From Arsenophonus sp046530735 (GTDB lineage: Bacteria > Pseudomonadota > Gammaproteobacteria > Enterobacterales > Enterobacteriaceae): DNA of 64,000 nt. The notes under the pieces are model-generated. The model was not told the DNA's origin. It made no database searches and saw nothing but the letters and a program-made list of their open reading frames with translations. The stretch is taken from NCBI GenBank assembly GCA_046530735.1, contig JBHEQV010000015.1, positions 1 through 64,000 of the forward strand. The letters run 5' to 3'. Position numbers and translations under genes: made by a program. Each line of letters opens with the position of its first letter. Within the stretch, counting starts at the first letter, position 1. Positions 42,211 to 52,690 of this stretch are shown here, in pieces.

Positions 42211-43157
42211 ATGTCAATATAAACACTGCGTATTACAACAAGAAAAAGTTCATTAGCAATGTGGCAAGCGATTTTCGTAAAAACACAATTAGAAAAAGAT
42301 CATCCAATACTAACGATAGAACTTATTCCTATGACTACTAAAGGTGATATTCTAGATGATATTCCCCTATCTAAAATTGTGAGCAAAAGACTTTTTGTCA
42401 AAGACTTAGAAAATTTACTATTCGAAAACCTAGCTGATATTGCTGTTCATTCCATAAAGATATTCCCGCTACGTTTCCTAATAACTTATGATTAATGGCT
42501 ATTTGCCAGCGAGGAGATCCTCGTGATGCTTTTGTATCCAATCAGTACGATTTCCTTGATGCGCTTCCAGATGAAAGCATTATAGGAATATAAAGCCTTC
42601 GTCGCCAATGCCAGCTACGTCATACTTATCCGAACTTAGTCATTCGAAATCTACGTGGCAATATCGAAACACGGATAAATAAATTAGACAATGGTGAATA
42701 CCATGGCACTATTCTTGCTGCAGCTGACCTAAAACGTCTAAGTTTAGAAACGCGCATACCGTTTGGCCTTTGCCTCCAGAGCATTCATTACCTGCTGTTG
42801 GACAAGGCGCAATTGGTATTGAATGTTACATTGATGACCACCACATACAAAATTTTCTAGCGCCATTACATCATTATGATTCTGATATCTGTATTCAAGC
42901 AGAACGAGCCGTTAATAATCGATTAGAAGGTGCCTGACAAATCCCAATAGGGTAGCCTATGCTATAGGAAAAATAAACAAATTTGGCTTAGAACGCTAGT
43001 TTATGCGATAAATGCTAGTTATTTTATTTGTTCAGAAAGATATTTCAAGCCTGAAGACGCTCAATAAGCGAGTATTGAACTTACGGAAGAATTACTTAAT
43101 AACGCTGCTAAACAAATTCTTAATAAAATTTCTTCCTCAGGAGCATTTTTACGATGA
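42211..43157 (+). pseudogene. hemC: Porphobilinogen deaminase (hydroxymethylbilane synthase), broken
   Basis: HemC joins four porphobilinogens to hydroxymethylbilane. The start MSI at 42211 is followed at codon 4 by a stop; LRITTRKSSLAMWQA then continues (42226 on), and an open piece reaches DIAVHSIKIFPL (to 42480) before a frameshift. GDPRDAFVSNQYD and SLRRQCQLR (with a stop where GTSSLRR should begin), NLRGNIETRINKLDNGEY, and RLEGA come later, again interrupted. The end (LLNNAAKQILNKI) overlaps the hemD start as TGA within ATGA. Divergent from cyaA, as in E. coli. Clearly dead. Confidence 0.96.
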
Positions 43158-43890
43158 GTATATTGGTTACCAGACCAAACCCAAGCGGTGAAAAACTTGT
43201 TCAACGCATTAAATCATTAGGAATAATGGCCTTTCATATCCCACTGATTAAAATTATACCAGGTAATAAACTAACTCTTTTACCGGATAAATTAGCCAGG
43301 CTAATTGATGGTGATCGGGTTTTTATTATCAGCAAATGCGGTATGGCATGCTAATTCGGCACTTTTTTTTAGCAGGACGAAAATGGCCTAATACCATGTC
43401 CTATTACGGTATAGGGCATTTAACAGTATCTACTTTTCACCATTTAACAAATTTGCCTATTCAACTATCTCAATCTGGTGAAACTAGTGAAACATTACTT
43501 GAATTAACTGGATTACAATCACTATTAGGAAAGAAATCTTTGTTATTACGCGGTAACGGTGGATATGAATTACTCGCAGCAACATTAAAATCGCGCGGAA
43601 GTCATATTGACTATTGTGAGTGTTATCAACGTCAATCAATAAAATATGATCGACAAACTTTTCACTTACAATGGCGGGAGGCAAATATTAAAACAATTAT
43701 TGTTACTAGTAACGAAATGTTACATTTATTATTTAATTTAATTACAGATGAGGTTAAACCTTGGCTACTTTCTCGCCATTTAATTATTGTCAGTAAACGT
43801 TTAGCCAGTACTGTTTACCAATTAGGGTGGAAATCAGTAAAAGTAGCCAAAAACGTTAATAACGATACATTAATTCAAGTATTAATGTAA
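43154..43890 (+). pseudogene. hemD: Uroporphyrinogen-III synthase, frameshifted
   Basis: HemD closes hydroxymethylbilane to uroporphyrinogen III. The N-terminal 60 residues (MSILVTRPNPSGEKLVQRIK...) and the C-terminal 165 (GRKWPNTMSYYGIGHLTVSTFHH... to the stop at 43890) are well conserved, with KSLLLRGNGGYELL and IIVTSNEMLHLL as in E. coli. Between about 43330 and 43385 the frame changes twice: the expected ANAVWHANSALFF-like piece lies in another frame. This is the least damaged heme gene here, so the damage may be recent, or a sequencing error should be excluded. Since hemC and hemE are beyond repair, an active HemD would have no substrate. Confidence 0.88.
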
Positions 43891-43916
43891 ACTAATATTT
43901 AGATATTAATTACGAT

Positions 43917-45063
43917 GGAATAAAACAAGTAGAACCAAGCAAATAAAAATTTATCAAATTCTTAAAAACAGAAAGGTAATTTCTACAGAAAAATAGTATC
44001 TGCCATAAGCAAAAGCATTCTGATCTGTTTAGTAGTATACTTACTATTGTACTTACTTATCATACTTGGTGATGATTTCTATCATTAGCTTTAATATAAA
44101 ATATCAATAAATAATTAATAAAATCAGCTAATTACAACAACAAATAAGTGTACTACGCCGTCAACAAGCAATAGAAAACAGCAAATCAACCAATTAATTA
44201 AATTCCAATGTATTTCTCAGTTAGAGAAGAAAGAATATGAGAAACAATTTGAACAGGATATTAAAAATAATAGATGCATAAATCACAACATTTTCAAGTA
44301 AAGATGTATAATGCTGATTATTTACTCAAGTTAATTTTTAGCTAAAAAAGCTAGACAAAAATTTTCTAATGACTATGATCAAATTACTGCGATTGCCTTA
44401 TTAAAAATTGCTAACACAATTCTAACAGAAATAAATGAATTATCTAATTTAATTGAGATTCAATAAATCCTTAATAAGGATATCAGTGTTCTTATATCCC
44501 ACCAGAATATAAATTAATTATGACAGAATTATTTTAAGACTTAATCAACTTAATAATGATATCGATAATTTATTCATAAATGATAGTGGTCCAGATCCTA
44601 TCTTCATAAATGAAGATAGGATGAAACTTTCTAAGAAGTTGTTGATTATCAATAAAAATCTTAGTGATGTTGGGAAAGTTTTAGTAAAAATTTTTTACCA
44701 TTTATTTTAGAGTTTTTCATGAAACACTTTTATTGCCAGCTAATCAGAACATTTACCTACGCGCAAATATTCGAGAATAATTACTAAATTAACAACCAAG
44801 CTATCCATACCTCATAATCAAGAGCAAATTTATAAATGATCTTTAGAGCAAATTTTAATCTGGATTAGAATTTAATTCAATACCAACGACACGGCAATAA
44901 AAACTTTCCTTACCGAAATTAATAAACTCATTAAATAATCTATTAAAATGGATATTTTCTGGGAATTAAAAAGTTTATTACTACGCGAAATAAAGCGTTG
45001 AAAAACATATTCAAGATTAAATTCCTTTTTTCCAAAAGGAATACCATAAACCGCAACCAACTA
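43917..45063 (+). pseudogene. hemX: HemX membrane protein remnant
   Basis: HemX is an inner-membrane protein of uncertain role in the hemCDXY operon. Readable pieces are a coiled-coil stretch with QQAIENSKSTN-like and QLEKKEYEKQFEQD sequence (44165-44265), MYNADYLLKL (about 44310), and TLLLPANQNIYLRANIRE (about 44725-44780), the last matching LLAPNQDIYLRENIR of E. coli HemX. Stops and frameshifts are dense. A minus-strand open frame at 44872-45060 is antisense noise. Confidence 0.85.
44595..44622. repeat. Perfect 13-bp hairpin in hemX remnant
   Basis: ATCCTATCTTCAT (44595-44607) and ATGAAGATAGGAT (44610-44622) are exact reverse complements separated by two A residues. It is inside former coding sequence, so it is probably a mutational product, not a terminator. 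Confidence 0.9.
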
Positions 45064-45156
45064 AAAAATAGCACAAATCATGACATAAATAATGTCCTAC
45101 ACTAACAAAAAATGGTAAAGCAGACAATAAAAAACCATTCAGGAAAAGGGGAAGAT

Positions 45157-46350
45157 GGGGTGTATAAGAAAAGTTCTGATCTTTTTAGACTCATTACTAG
45201 TATCATCATTGACTTATTATTAGGGTGATCAAAGTTATGTGCTTATCCAAACCAATAACTACGATACTGAAACCAGTCTAACCAGTTTAGACATCTATTT
45301 TATTGTTTTATAATTTATTTTCTATTTTTTTGCTGGCACTATAATCGTATTTACGGTACAATTTTATCTACTCATGATTAGATAAAAAAGTCGAAATATC
45401 ATAAAGTGAATAATCAAATAAAAAGCATTTCTAAATTATAATGAAGTGATTTTCATAAGTTGAAAATCACTAACCGGTCATTCTAATCATGCAGAACAAC
45501 TAGTTGTAACTATCTTCTGGTAGGAGAAGCCGTTTAATAACGCAGTAATGAATATTACACCAATCAAATACCTTGAATACGCAAGTAGATGATACGAATA
45601 GTTATTAACTTCCTGTTAATATTACATGCATTCGTATTCAACTTACTGAAAATAAAATTTATATCACACGTCATGATGTTGATAAACTTCTTGATTACAG
45701 AAGCAATCCACCGCTAACACCACTTTAAAGTCTTCAGGATAGCAAAAGAAACCAATTAGCGTTCAGTGGTTTATCAAACACTTATTGAGCTTTTCAATGA
45801 TGCAAAAAGAAAAGTTATATAGTGCAGAAGAGATGGATAAATTACGTAAAGACGATTATAAAAACTTATTAATCAATCTATGATTTAAAATTAGCAGCAA
45901 AATCTAAAAGATTGGTAACAGTCCTACCTCATGGCTGTAAAATACGGCATAACCGATACTACAAATCGATCGTTACTGGTTGCTTTATTGAAGCTGTTAA
46001 CAGTGAAGTAGGAGAAAAAATTATTATTTTTGGCTTAAAACAACAATACGATGAACGTCTTTTATTGTTGATTTCTCGTTTACAGGTTAGCGATAGCAAA
46101 GTAAAAAAAAATAAAATTCTAACCAATCTAATAAAGAGTCAGATAATACTACAACTCCATTACTAAATAGTACATTATGTCAACTTACATTACAGCATCA
46201 CAAATAGCAAGAAGCAAAAAAATATTTTAAGTCTACTTTAGCACAACAATCCTTATAATACTAAGGACTTTTCTTGAGTTGTTCATTCTTTAGAAGAAGA
46301 ACATAAAATCAAAAAAAGTAGTACATATTTATCTATATGACTTATTTTTC
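45157..46350 (+). pseudogene. hemY: HemY tetratricopeptide protein remnant
   Basis: HemY is an inner-membrane TPR protein of the heme operon. Traceable parts include a SYVLIQTNNYDTETSLTSL stretch (45230-45290), HSNHAEQLVV (about 45480), YSAEEMDKLRKDDYKNLLINL-like (45815-45880), and in 45912-46166 the open piece with GEKIIIFGLKQQYDERLLLLI that matches the IIDGLKRQYDDRLLLPI segment of E. coli HemY, then LTLQHHK-QEAKKYFKSTLAQQ near 46180-46250. Frames change repeatedly. Confidence 0.88.
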
Positions 46351-46379
46351 ATTAAAGGATGAAATTGATAGCGATTTCT

Positions 46380-47045
46380 CTTCTCTGTTGTTTTAACCTT
46401 ACTTCTAACTTTCAGAAGCTTTTATTTTTATCGATTAATTTAATATTTTTAATGTAAATATATCTACGTTATATATCATCAATAATACTTTTAATAATTT
46501 CGCTTTGAATAAAATTTTAGCTTTCCTAAATAATTAATAAAATAAAAAAACCTACCAAAAATAGGTATTAAAATATAATTAGGTCTACAGACGAATTATA
46601 ACATCACTAAACGTTGAGTTCATTTTTTCATGAATATCATCATGCATTGATAATGTAGACAATAGATATATTAAATTGGCTATGTGTTTTCTTTACCTTT
46701 ATAGTTTATGATACTTAATGATATTCAAAGAATCAGAATGAGAATCTAGATTCTATCTGAAAATATAATTCATGCCAAAAATTTTTTTACTCAAAAAAAT
46801 CTTTACGCCTATTTTGAATAAATATCTATCAATTAATTGTTGGTTATCTTTTAACAAAAAAATTAATTTATCTTGATTCTCATATAATTCACGATATACA
46901 GTATTAAACTGTCTCTTATTAAAGATGTTAGTAACATTTATATTTTTCTTTGTTTTTATTAAATAAAAATCTCTCTTTATCAAGAGGTTAACTATTAAAT
47001 TTGTTATTAAAACACGACAAACTTTTATAAAAATATAAAAATAAC
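46380..47045. other. Gene-poor stretch between hemY and an IS256 copy
   Basis: About 660 AT-rich bases. A weak stem CTTCT/AGAAG followed by CTTTTATTTTT at 46402-46430 might terminate hemY, and ACCTA/TAGGT with flanking A and T runs lies at 46550-46566. The only sizeable frame (minus, 46753-47181, 142 codons) has its first 45 codons inside antisense IS256 sequence and is rich in Ile, Lys, Asn and Leu; I do not believe it is a gene. In E. coli aslA and aslB lie here; no trace of them is seen. Confidence 0.5.
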
Positions 47046-48432
47046 GAGTTATGATTATTTCTAGGTATTTGGTTTCGGAGATGCTGGCGTATCTATCCTT
47101 CTGCTGATTGATTTCGTGGATGATGTCAAGAATTAGAGAGATAACATGCCATGAAAAGTCTATCCTACAGTATATCCGCAAAATTAGATATTACCCTGAT
47201 CCATTACATGGACTCATCCGTAATGGTAACAGGTAGCTGATAGGCACCGATGTTGAAGATGAGGTTAAAGCTCATACTGTGACAACATGCTGAATATTGC
47301 CTTGTCTAGAATCTCATCCGTCGTCCGTAACGGTTATGTGCTATAGCGAACATACAAATTGATATTGGCGATGTTGAGATTAAAGTACAAAAAATTAGGG
47401 ATTATAGCGGCAATGGAATAATATCCTTCAAGAAATTATTATTACCGCCTTATCTGAAGCGTAAAAAAGCGGCGAAAAGTTTTTTCATAGATGTACTTAC
47501 GAGGTATAGCTACTGTTGATTTTTGCAAAACTCTGATGACGATTCTTGGTAAAAAAGCATATACTCTCTTTGAGATACCATTAATAGATTAAAATAGCAA
47601 TAGTTTGAAGAACACAGACAATAGCGGCTATATGATTAGTGATATGTCTACATTTATTTCTTAGACGATGACATAACCATTATTATCAGGCAAGCTGATC
47701 GCCTTTGCCTTCTACTCATTATCGGTAGGACTGTGCATGAACTCGTAAGTAGCTAACTGCAGTGGAAGATAATTATCAAGAGTCAGAAGCGCACTGAGTT
47801 TAACTTTTAATGCCCCACAAAACCCCGTACCTTAATCGTATCTTCCATGGCTAACTTGATACGAGAGACGACCATATCCTTATTTTTTGAATGCAATAGC
47901 AAAGATATTTCTGGACATGTAGCACAAATACTGTTGAGTACATAAAATAATTAATGTAGTTGGTTTCAGTCCATAAAAGCATGCAATCAAATTAAAAGGT
48001 GGAGATGCAAAAGATCTAGCTAGAAGGATAGCCGCAATGCTGCTAATAAAACTTGATATTTTATTGCAAGATTTTCAGGCGTATTCTGCGGCGATGAAGA
48101 AGCTAGAGAAAGAGTGAGAAGAATGGCTTGGCATTCTATAATTTTTCATTAGTGCACTTAGCGTCATAAGAAGGAAGAATTTGATTAAGTTGGTTTTTGC
48201 GAAAGTGAGATTATGAATCTGACACACAAAGCGCTGTAGTTCAAGAAAAACAACTCTTTTAATGGTATTTAAGTTTATACTAGTCTACGCAGAAAACTAA
48301 AACTAGATAATGAAATTGACCTGCTGACCATGATAGTAAACAATATTCAATTTAAGGATGGAGAAGAAATTTACAAATCATTATGATGGAGCTGTAGCCT
48401 GATTATCGTACACCAAGATTTGCTAATAAATC
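47046..48432 (+). mobile_element. IS256-family element, full-length dead copy K
   Basis: About 1.39 kb from the left terminus GAGTTATGATTATTTCTAGG (47046) to the right terminus near 48432. All landmarks are present in order (IGDVEIKVQK near 47360, KARRxAAMLLIKLD-like near 48010, IQFKDGEE near 48345) with stops. It lies between the hemY end and an IS1595 5' fragment. Confidence 0.86.
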
Positions 48433-48439
48433 AACTATC

Positions 48440-48800
48440 CATCCTTATTATGGAAAGAGTTTCCCCAGAGGACTTCCAGTAAGATTGTTAAATCTTTTGC
48501 TGCAATTAGGGATTTGCAATGATATCGCTATAACCATAATGAGTGTTCAGCGGATAACATGTTCAGTGTGACAATATGGCAGGATGAAAGTGGAGTGAGT
48601 TGATTTAATGCATTAATCGATATTAATCTGTTAGCTTGCCTCCAAGCTAACTAATGAGATCCAGTTTTATATTAGTAAGGAATAAAGAAATAGTCTCTTT
48701 AATATCTTTATGACTGTTTACTTTTTATGGAAACTTCTGTAAACAAAATCCCTTATACATACAGTACAAGGAATTTCTACCTATAACCATTGCTATATAA
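48440..48800 (-). mobile_element. IS1595-family element, 5' fragment
   Basis: On the minus strand this parallels 24650-24995 and 38525-38240: left terminus TATAGCAATGGTTATAGG near 48800, the zinc-ribbon region, and a GTTATCCGCTGAACA block (shared with 24893). It is cut at about 48435 by IS256 copy K, and the 3' half is absent on the other side. Confidence 0.72.
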
Positions 48801-48828
48801 ATAATAATTTCAGGATTTCTTTAAAACT

Positions 48829-48900
48829 TAGTCAGCAAGAGAGGATTCAAACCTCTGACCTATTATCAAAAATCAATTGCGCTATACTCAAAGAAAATAA
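48829..48900 (-). pseudogene. tRNA-Pro remnant
   Basis: The minus strand corresponds to E. coli proM, the last gene of the argX-hisR-leuT-proM operon. The T arm AGAGGTTTGAATCCTCT is well preserved and the D-arm part GCGCAATTG is readable, but the anticodon arm has decayed to a run of A and T with no TGG anticodon, and the acceptor 5' strand (ideally CGGCGAG) is unrecognisable. Not functional. Confidence 0.75.
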
Positions 48901-48955
48901 AATAATTTCTAATTTTAACGATGTTCTTACATAAGTTTAAAACTTATTTATTTTA

Positions 48956-49050
48956 TGGTGTAAAAAGGAAGACTTGAACTAATCTATCTGTAAGTAATAG
49001 ATACTAGCATTTAAAACTAACGCGTCTACTAATTCCGTCACCTTCGAAAA
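48956..49050 (-). pseudogene. Degraded tRNA-Leu with UAA anticodon
   Basis: Position and sequence correspond to E. coli leuT (CAG). The D arm GGTGACGGAATTAGTAGACGCG is recognisable, the anticodon stem TTAGT/GCTAG holds a 7-base loop TTTAAAT with UAA in the anticodon position, and the long variable arm TATCT/AGATA is perfectly paired. However, the acceptor stem (TCGAAGG against TTTTTAC) and the T stem (ATTAG against CTTCC) no longer pair. Probably a pseudogene, though the paired anticodon and variable arms are notable. Confidence 0.65.
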
Positions 49051-49070
49051 CTGCACTAAAACAAATATTG

Positions 49071-49144
49071 GGTGACTAATGGGATTCGAACCCACGACAA
49101 CCGGAATCACAATCCGGGGCTCTACCAACTGAGCTATAGCCACC
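49071..49144 (-). tRNA. tRNA-His (GUG)
   Basis: Near identical to E. coli hisR, including the extra 5' G(-1) opposite C73. The acceptor GGTGGCT/AGTCACC has one G.T pair; the anticodon stem CCGGATT/AATCCGG surrounds GTG, and the T arm GTGGGTTCGAATCCCAT is intact. The three bases after the discriminator (49068-49070 on the plus strand) give CAA in place of CCA. Second gene in the Arg-His-Leu-Pro operon. Confidence 0.96.
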
Positions 49145-49217
49145 AAAATCTTTAAAAAATTTAATTTATTTTATACAACATTAATTTGCTATACCGTAAT
49201 AGAGCACGCAGTAAATA

Positions 49218-49292
<75 letters not shown>

Positions 49293-49314
49293 TTAACACC
49301 TTTAAGGGTGAGGG

Positions 49315-49343
49315 ATAGTACGGATTTAATCGCATTTTGTCTA
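49315..49343 (-). promoter_or_regulatory. Likely promoter of the tRNA operon
   Basis: On the minus strand TAGACA (49343-49338) is followed after 17 bp by TACTAT (49320-49315), then the discriminator CCCTCACCC, which is strikingly GC-rich for this genome, as expected for a stringently controlled stable-RNA promoter. The start point would lie near 49308, about 16 bp before tRNA-Arg. Confidence 0.62.
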
Positions 49344-49399
49344 GTAATTTTTTAAATAAAAAGATTATTTTCTTATTCTTTATCCATTTCAATCAAAAA

Positions 49400-50329
49400 C
49401 TAACCTTTCTATTATTTTTAAGCAGTTAAACTGATATTGTTAATAATTTTCATTTTTTTTATAATGGAAAAAAATAATTTAAAATAAATCATAAAACAAT
49501 CAATAAAATATACTGCCAATAATTAATGATAAAGGCATATCTGAATTAATTACCATACCAACAAGCACACATGCCAAAACAAGGTAAAATATTTCACGTA
49601 AGGAAATAATACTGATTTAAAATCATATTGAGATAAGCGCTATTAATTTACTTGTCGAAAACGCAATTGACTCAATAAAATAACAAATCATATTATCATT
49701 TCCAAACAATAGACTCACACTATAAACATACATAAAAACAGCTCATGATTAGGGATCATTATAATTAAGATCTGAGGCAACTAAGACATAAAATTGTTAA
49801 CATAATACATAACACACCATGTATGGACATAGCATTTTCTGTTACTTTCAAAAAAAATGACAGTTAAAAACTTTATCCTAAAACATAAATCATATGCCAG
49901 ACACTATATATTCCACTATTACAACCTGATAATACTCAGTGCAAGGTAGCAGACATTAATCACCGCGCCTACCTATACAATGCTTATTTTTAAAAATATT
50001 AACAGAAATAGACTAATATTTTGTCTAATCTTTCTCTAGGAGAGAATCGCATAACTATAAAAATAGCAGCAACATAAAAAATCAAAATTCGCAATTAAAT
50101 ATTATTAATAGCTTTATTTAATTGTAGCTTGCAACTTTTTTATTTCTCCAGAAGTAACAAAAACTAATTCAATATCTTAATAAGAATCTACTACAATATA
50201 AAGTAGAAATAAAAGCCTTACTACCTAGCACCAGCAAAATCTATTATTGGGAATACCTCAGAAAAAACTAAATTTTATATAGACAGCAATCGCTGTGATC
50301 TCTATTATTCTAACAGCAACCTCACATGA
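49400..50329 (-). pseudogene. yifK: YifK amino-acid permease, 3' part
   Basis: YifK is an amino-acid:proton symporter of the AAT family. On the minus strand near 50210-50140 the stretch YxDIELVFVTSGEIKKLQATIK matches [22 protein letters not shown], and an IIEITAIAVYIKF-like stretch lies near 50310-50275. Later parts fade into AT-rich sequence with occasional hydrophobic runs. The 5' part lies beyond IS256 copy L at 51480-51778. Position next to the Arg tRNA is ancestral. Confidence 0.78.
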
Positions 50330-51478
50330 GAGTTATGCTCATTTCTAATACATATAATTTTAGAGATGGTGGTTGTAATTCTGTTTATTAATTTTATGAA
50401 TGATGTCAACAACAAAGAGGCTATATGTCATAAAAAGTTTATTCTATGATATCCTTAAAAACCAGATATTACCTATAATCTCTTGTATGAATTCATTCGT
50501 AATTGGTAGCAAGGGCTCTGATAGCACCGTTGCTGAAGAGGAGATTGAAGACATGGGTTATTCTCGGTAAAAATCGCATGAGCTCTCTGCCAATATACCC
50601 TACATCAGGAGACTGAAACATTAATGGCTTGAAGAGTACAGGCAATGGGGGTGCCTCTGCGTGATTTAAGCGATATGCACTACATTTATTACTTGCCTGA
50701 TGAGATAAATACCATCCTGTCAGGAAGCTGATCATCTTTGTCTGCTCCTCACTATTATCAGTACATTGCACATATATGTAAGAGCTTCATTGCGATTAAA
50801 GGTAGTTATCAAAAGTAAGAATAAAACTAAGCTAAACTTCTTAATAGCATACTGCGAACGCGGGGACTTAACTATATTTACTAGACTTATTAGGGGAGAC
50901 GGTACCCTTAGTTTTGCAATGTAATGAAAAAGATATTCTTGAGCGTGCGGCATAAATGCTATTGAGTACACAAACAACATTGGCACTAAATTACTCCACG
51001 AAGGCATGTAACTGAAAGTTAATGGTGAGTCGTGCAGGGAAAATAAGTAGTCTAGGTAGCAGAGAGTCGCGATGCCGCTAAATAAAACCCCTTGATGTTT
51101 TTTTGAGAAGGGGTTTCAGCAAATATTCTGCAGCATAAATAATCTGAAGAAAGATTGAGAAAAATGGCTGGTATCTACTATTACTTCCTGTCAGCGCACT
51201 TGGCATCAATAAGAACGATAAATCTAATTTTGAATATTGACTTTTGCAACAGTGAGGCTATGAGCTAATGTTCGAAGCAGTGAATTCGAGAAAAACAACA
51301 CTTTAATGCTATTTAATCTACTCCAATCTAATTAAAAAGCTGGCCTGATAAGGAGATTTTACCTATTTGACCCCTGCAGTAACAAACAACACCAAATTTA
51401 AGGATGGAGAATAGATTTATGAAGGATCAGGGTTGAATGTGTAGCCTGGAGCCAGCTACACTAAATTTCTAATACTAT
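50330..51478 (+). mobile_element. IS256-family element, dead copy L inside yifK
   Basis: Left terminus GAGTTATGCTCATTTC at 50330, right end near 51478 (CTAAATTTCTAATACT, degraded). At about 1.15 kb it has lost some 200 bp relative to the full copies, in the N-terminal transposase region. It splits yifK. Minus-strand open frames at 50493-51007 are antisense. Confidence 0.82.
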
Positions 51479-51479
51479 G

Positions 51480-51778
51480 CCTCACATGAACAAATAACCC
51501 TCATCCAATTAAACTTACTAATAAGAACTCAAATATTTATAATCAAATGAAGCAAAGCGTCACTAATAATTTCAAAAATTACTATCTCTCTCATTGAACG
51601 CATAATAAAAAAATAAATAATCCAGCAACAATATATAAGCCAGTAATACAAAAGGTCATACCAGTTTAACGTATTAGTAAAACCTATAGATAAGCTAACT
51701 AAATTATTACACATAGTACAATAAGTTGAATATATCTTGATTCAAAGCCATGACTGAGGTCTTATTCCGGTTTCCCAT
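51480..51778 (-). pseudogene. yifK: YifK amino-acid permease, 5' part
   Basis: From a start near 51778 (MGNRNKT-like) the minus strand reads, over two frames, QDIFNLL, then SLSIGFTNTLNWYDL and LAYIVAGLFIFFIMRSMREI-like sequence (51640-51580), matching the first two transmembrane segments and the FFIMRSMGEM motif of YifK. Separated from the 3' part by IS256 copy L. Confidence 0.82.
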
Positions 51779-52034
51779 AGCAATTCCTGTCATTTCAATA
51801 ATAACTTAATACTATTTTACCTTAATGATCAAAATAACAGATAATAGCTCTTTACTAAAAATATGTTTCAACAATAACAAAATAAAAAGTTTATAACTGT
51901 AATTAAAATAGTACTAATTTTCTAAGAATAAAAAACAGTTATCAATAAAGCCATGTTTAAAAGAAACCTAGCAATTTAAAATTTATTAGCTATTAAAGTT
52001 AAAGCGTCCTATTGCTATAAGGACTCATAAACAA

Positions 52035-52690
52035 ATAAAATAAAGTTTACCGCTATATATAGTAGCGCAGAAAGCGTAATAATTTTATCTGTCGTTTAAT
52101 TCGACTCGGCTGAGAAAGCAATCTATAGAACTATTCTAATCCTAATTGTTGTTATAATTTAAGTGCTCGTTTTTACATTTCCAGTAAAAACATCATAAGA
52201 ACCATCTTTTCCAAGATAAAGCACATCGGGAGTATACTCATCAATAATACCGGATAAAAATTTTTGCCTTAGTAACTCCCATTGATACGTAACAATTTTC
52301 ACTCCACTAGCCTTGTGCGCTTAAGTAATATTTTATGTTATTCTGGCTTAAATAATTGTCCTGGCTATCAACAGAATACTCACCTACTACTGAGTGCGAA
52401 GTTTATTTCGGTCTATTTAAGAAATTTTGCTTTCCAGAAAATCAGAAACACAAGCACAACTTTTTAAGTTGTGTTATCACCAATGATTTTTACAAATCAA
52501 TACTGCAATACATAAAACTTTTGCTTGTAGGACTTTAAATAAATCACTTTAATAAAAAAGATATTATCTGCATAAAGATATGCTACTTCAACTAGTAGTA
52601 CATTTAAGTCATGATCTTGCCATACGGTTAGAATTTTTTACATTGATAGCTAGAAATGTTTTATGCTTAACATGTTAATCTAAAAATAGA
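52035..52690 (-). pseudogene. wecG: UDP-ManNAcA transferase WecG, broken
   Basis: WecG (RffM) adds ManNAcA to lipid I in ECA synthesis. Clear minus-strand blocks are PDVLYLGKDGSYDVFTGNVK (52245-52175), matching [20 protein letters not shown], and FYRLLSQPSRIKRQIKLLRF-like sequence (52125-52070). Weaker ones are YADNI near 52570 and FKPE near 52350. Stops and frame changes are frequent. Position between wzyE and yifK is ancestral. Confidence 0.88.

Noticed and set aside
43154..43890. hemD as two functional genes or an intact gene
   Set aside because: The two open pieces are N- and C-terminal parts of one protein with frame changes in between; neither alone would form the bilobed active site.
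46753..47181. A 142-codon minus-strand frame
   Set aside because: Its first third is antisense to IS256 copy K and the rest is low-complexity Ile/Lys/Asn/Leu-rich sequence with no family resemblance; stop codons are scarce by chance in one strand of such AT-rich DNA.
50493..51007. Two overlapping minus-strand frames of about 90 codons
   Set aside because: Both lie wholly within IS256 copy L on the antisense strand.
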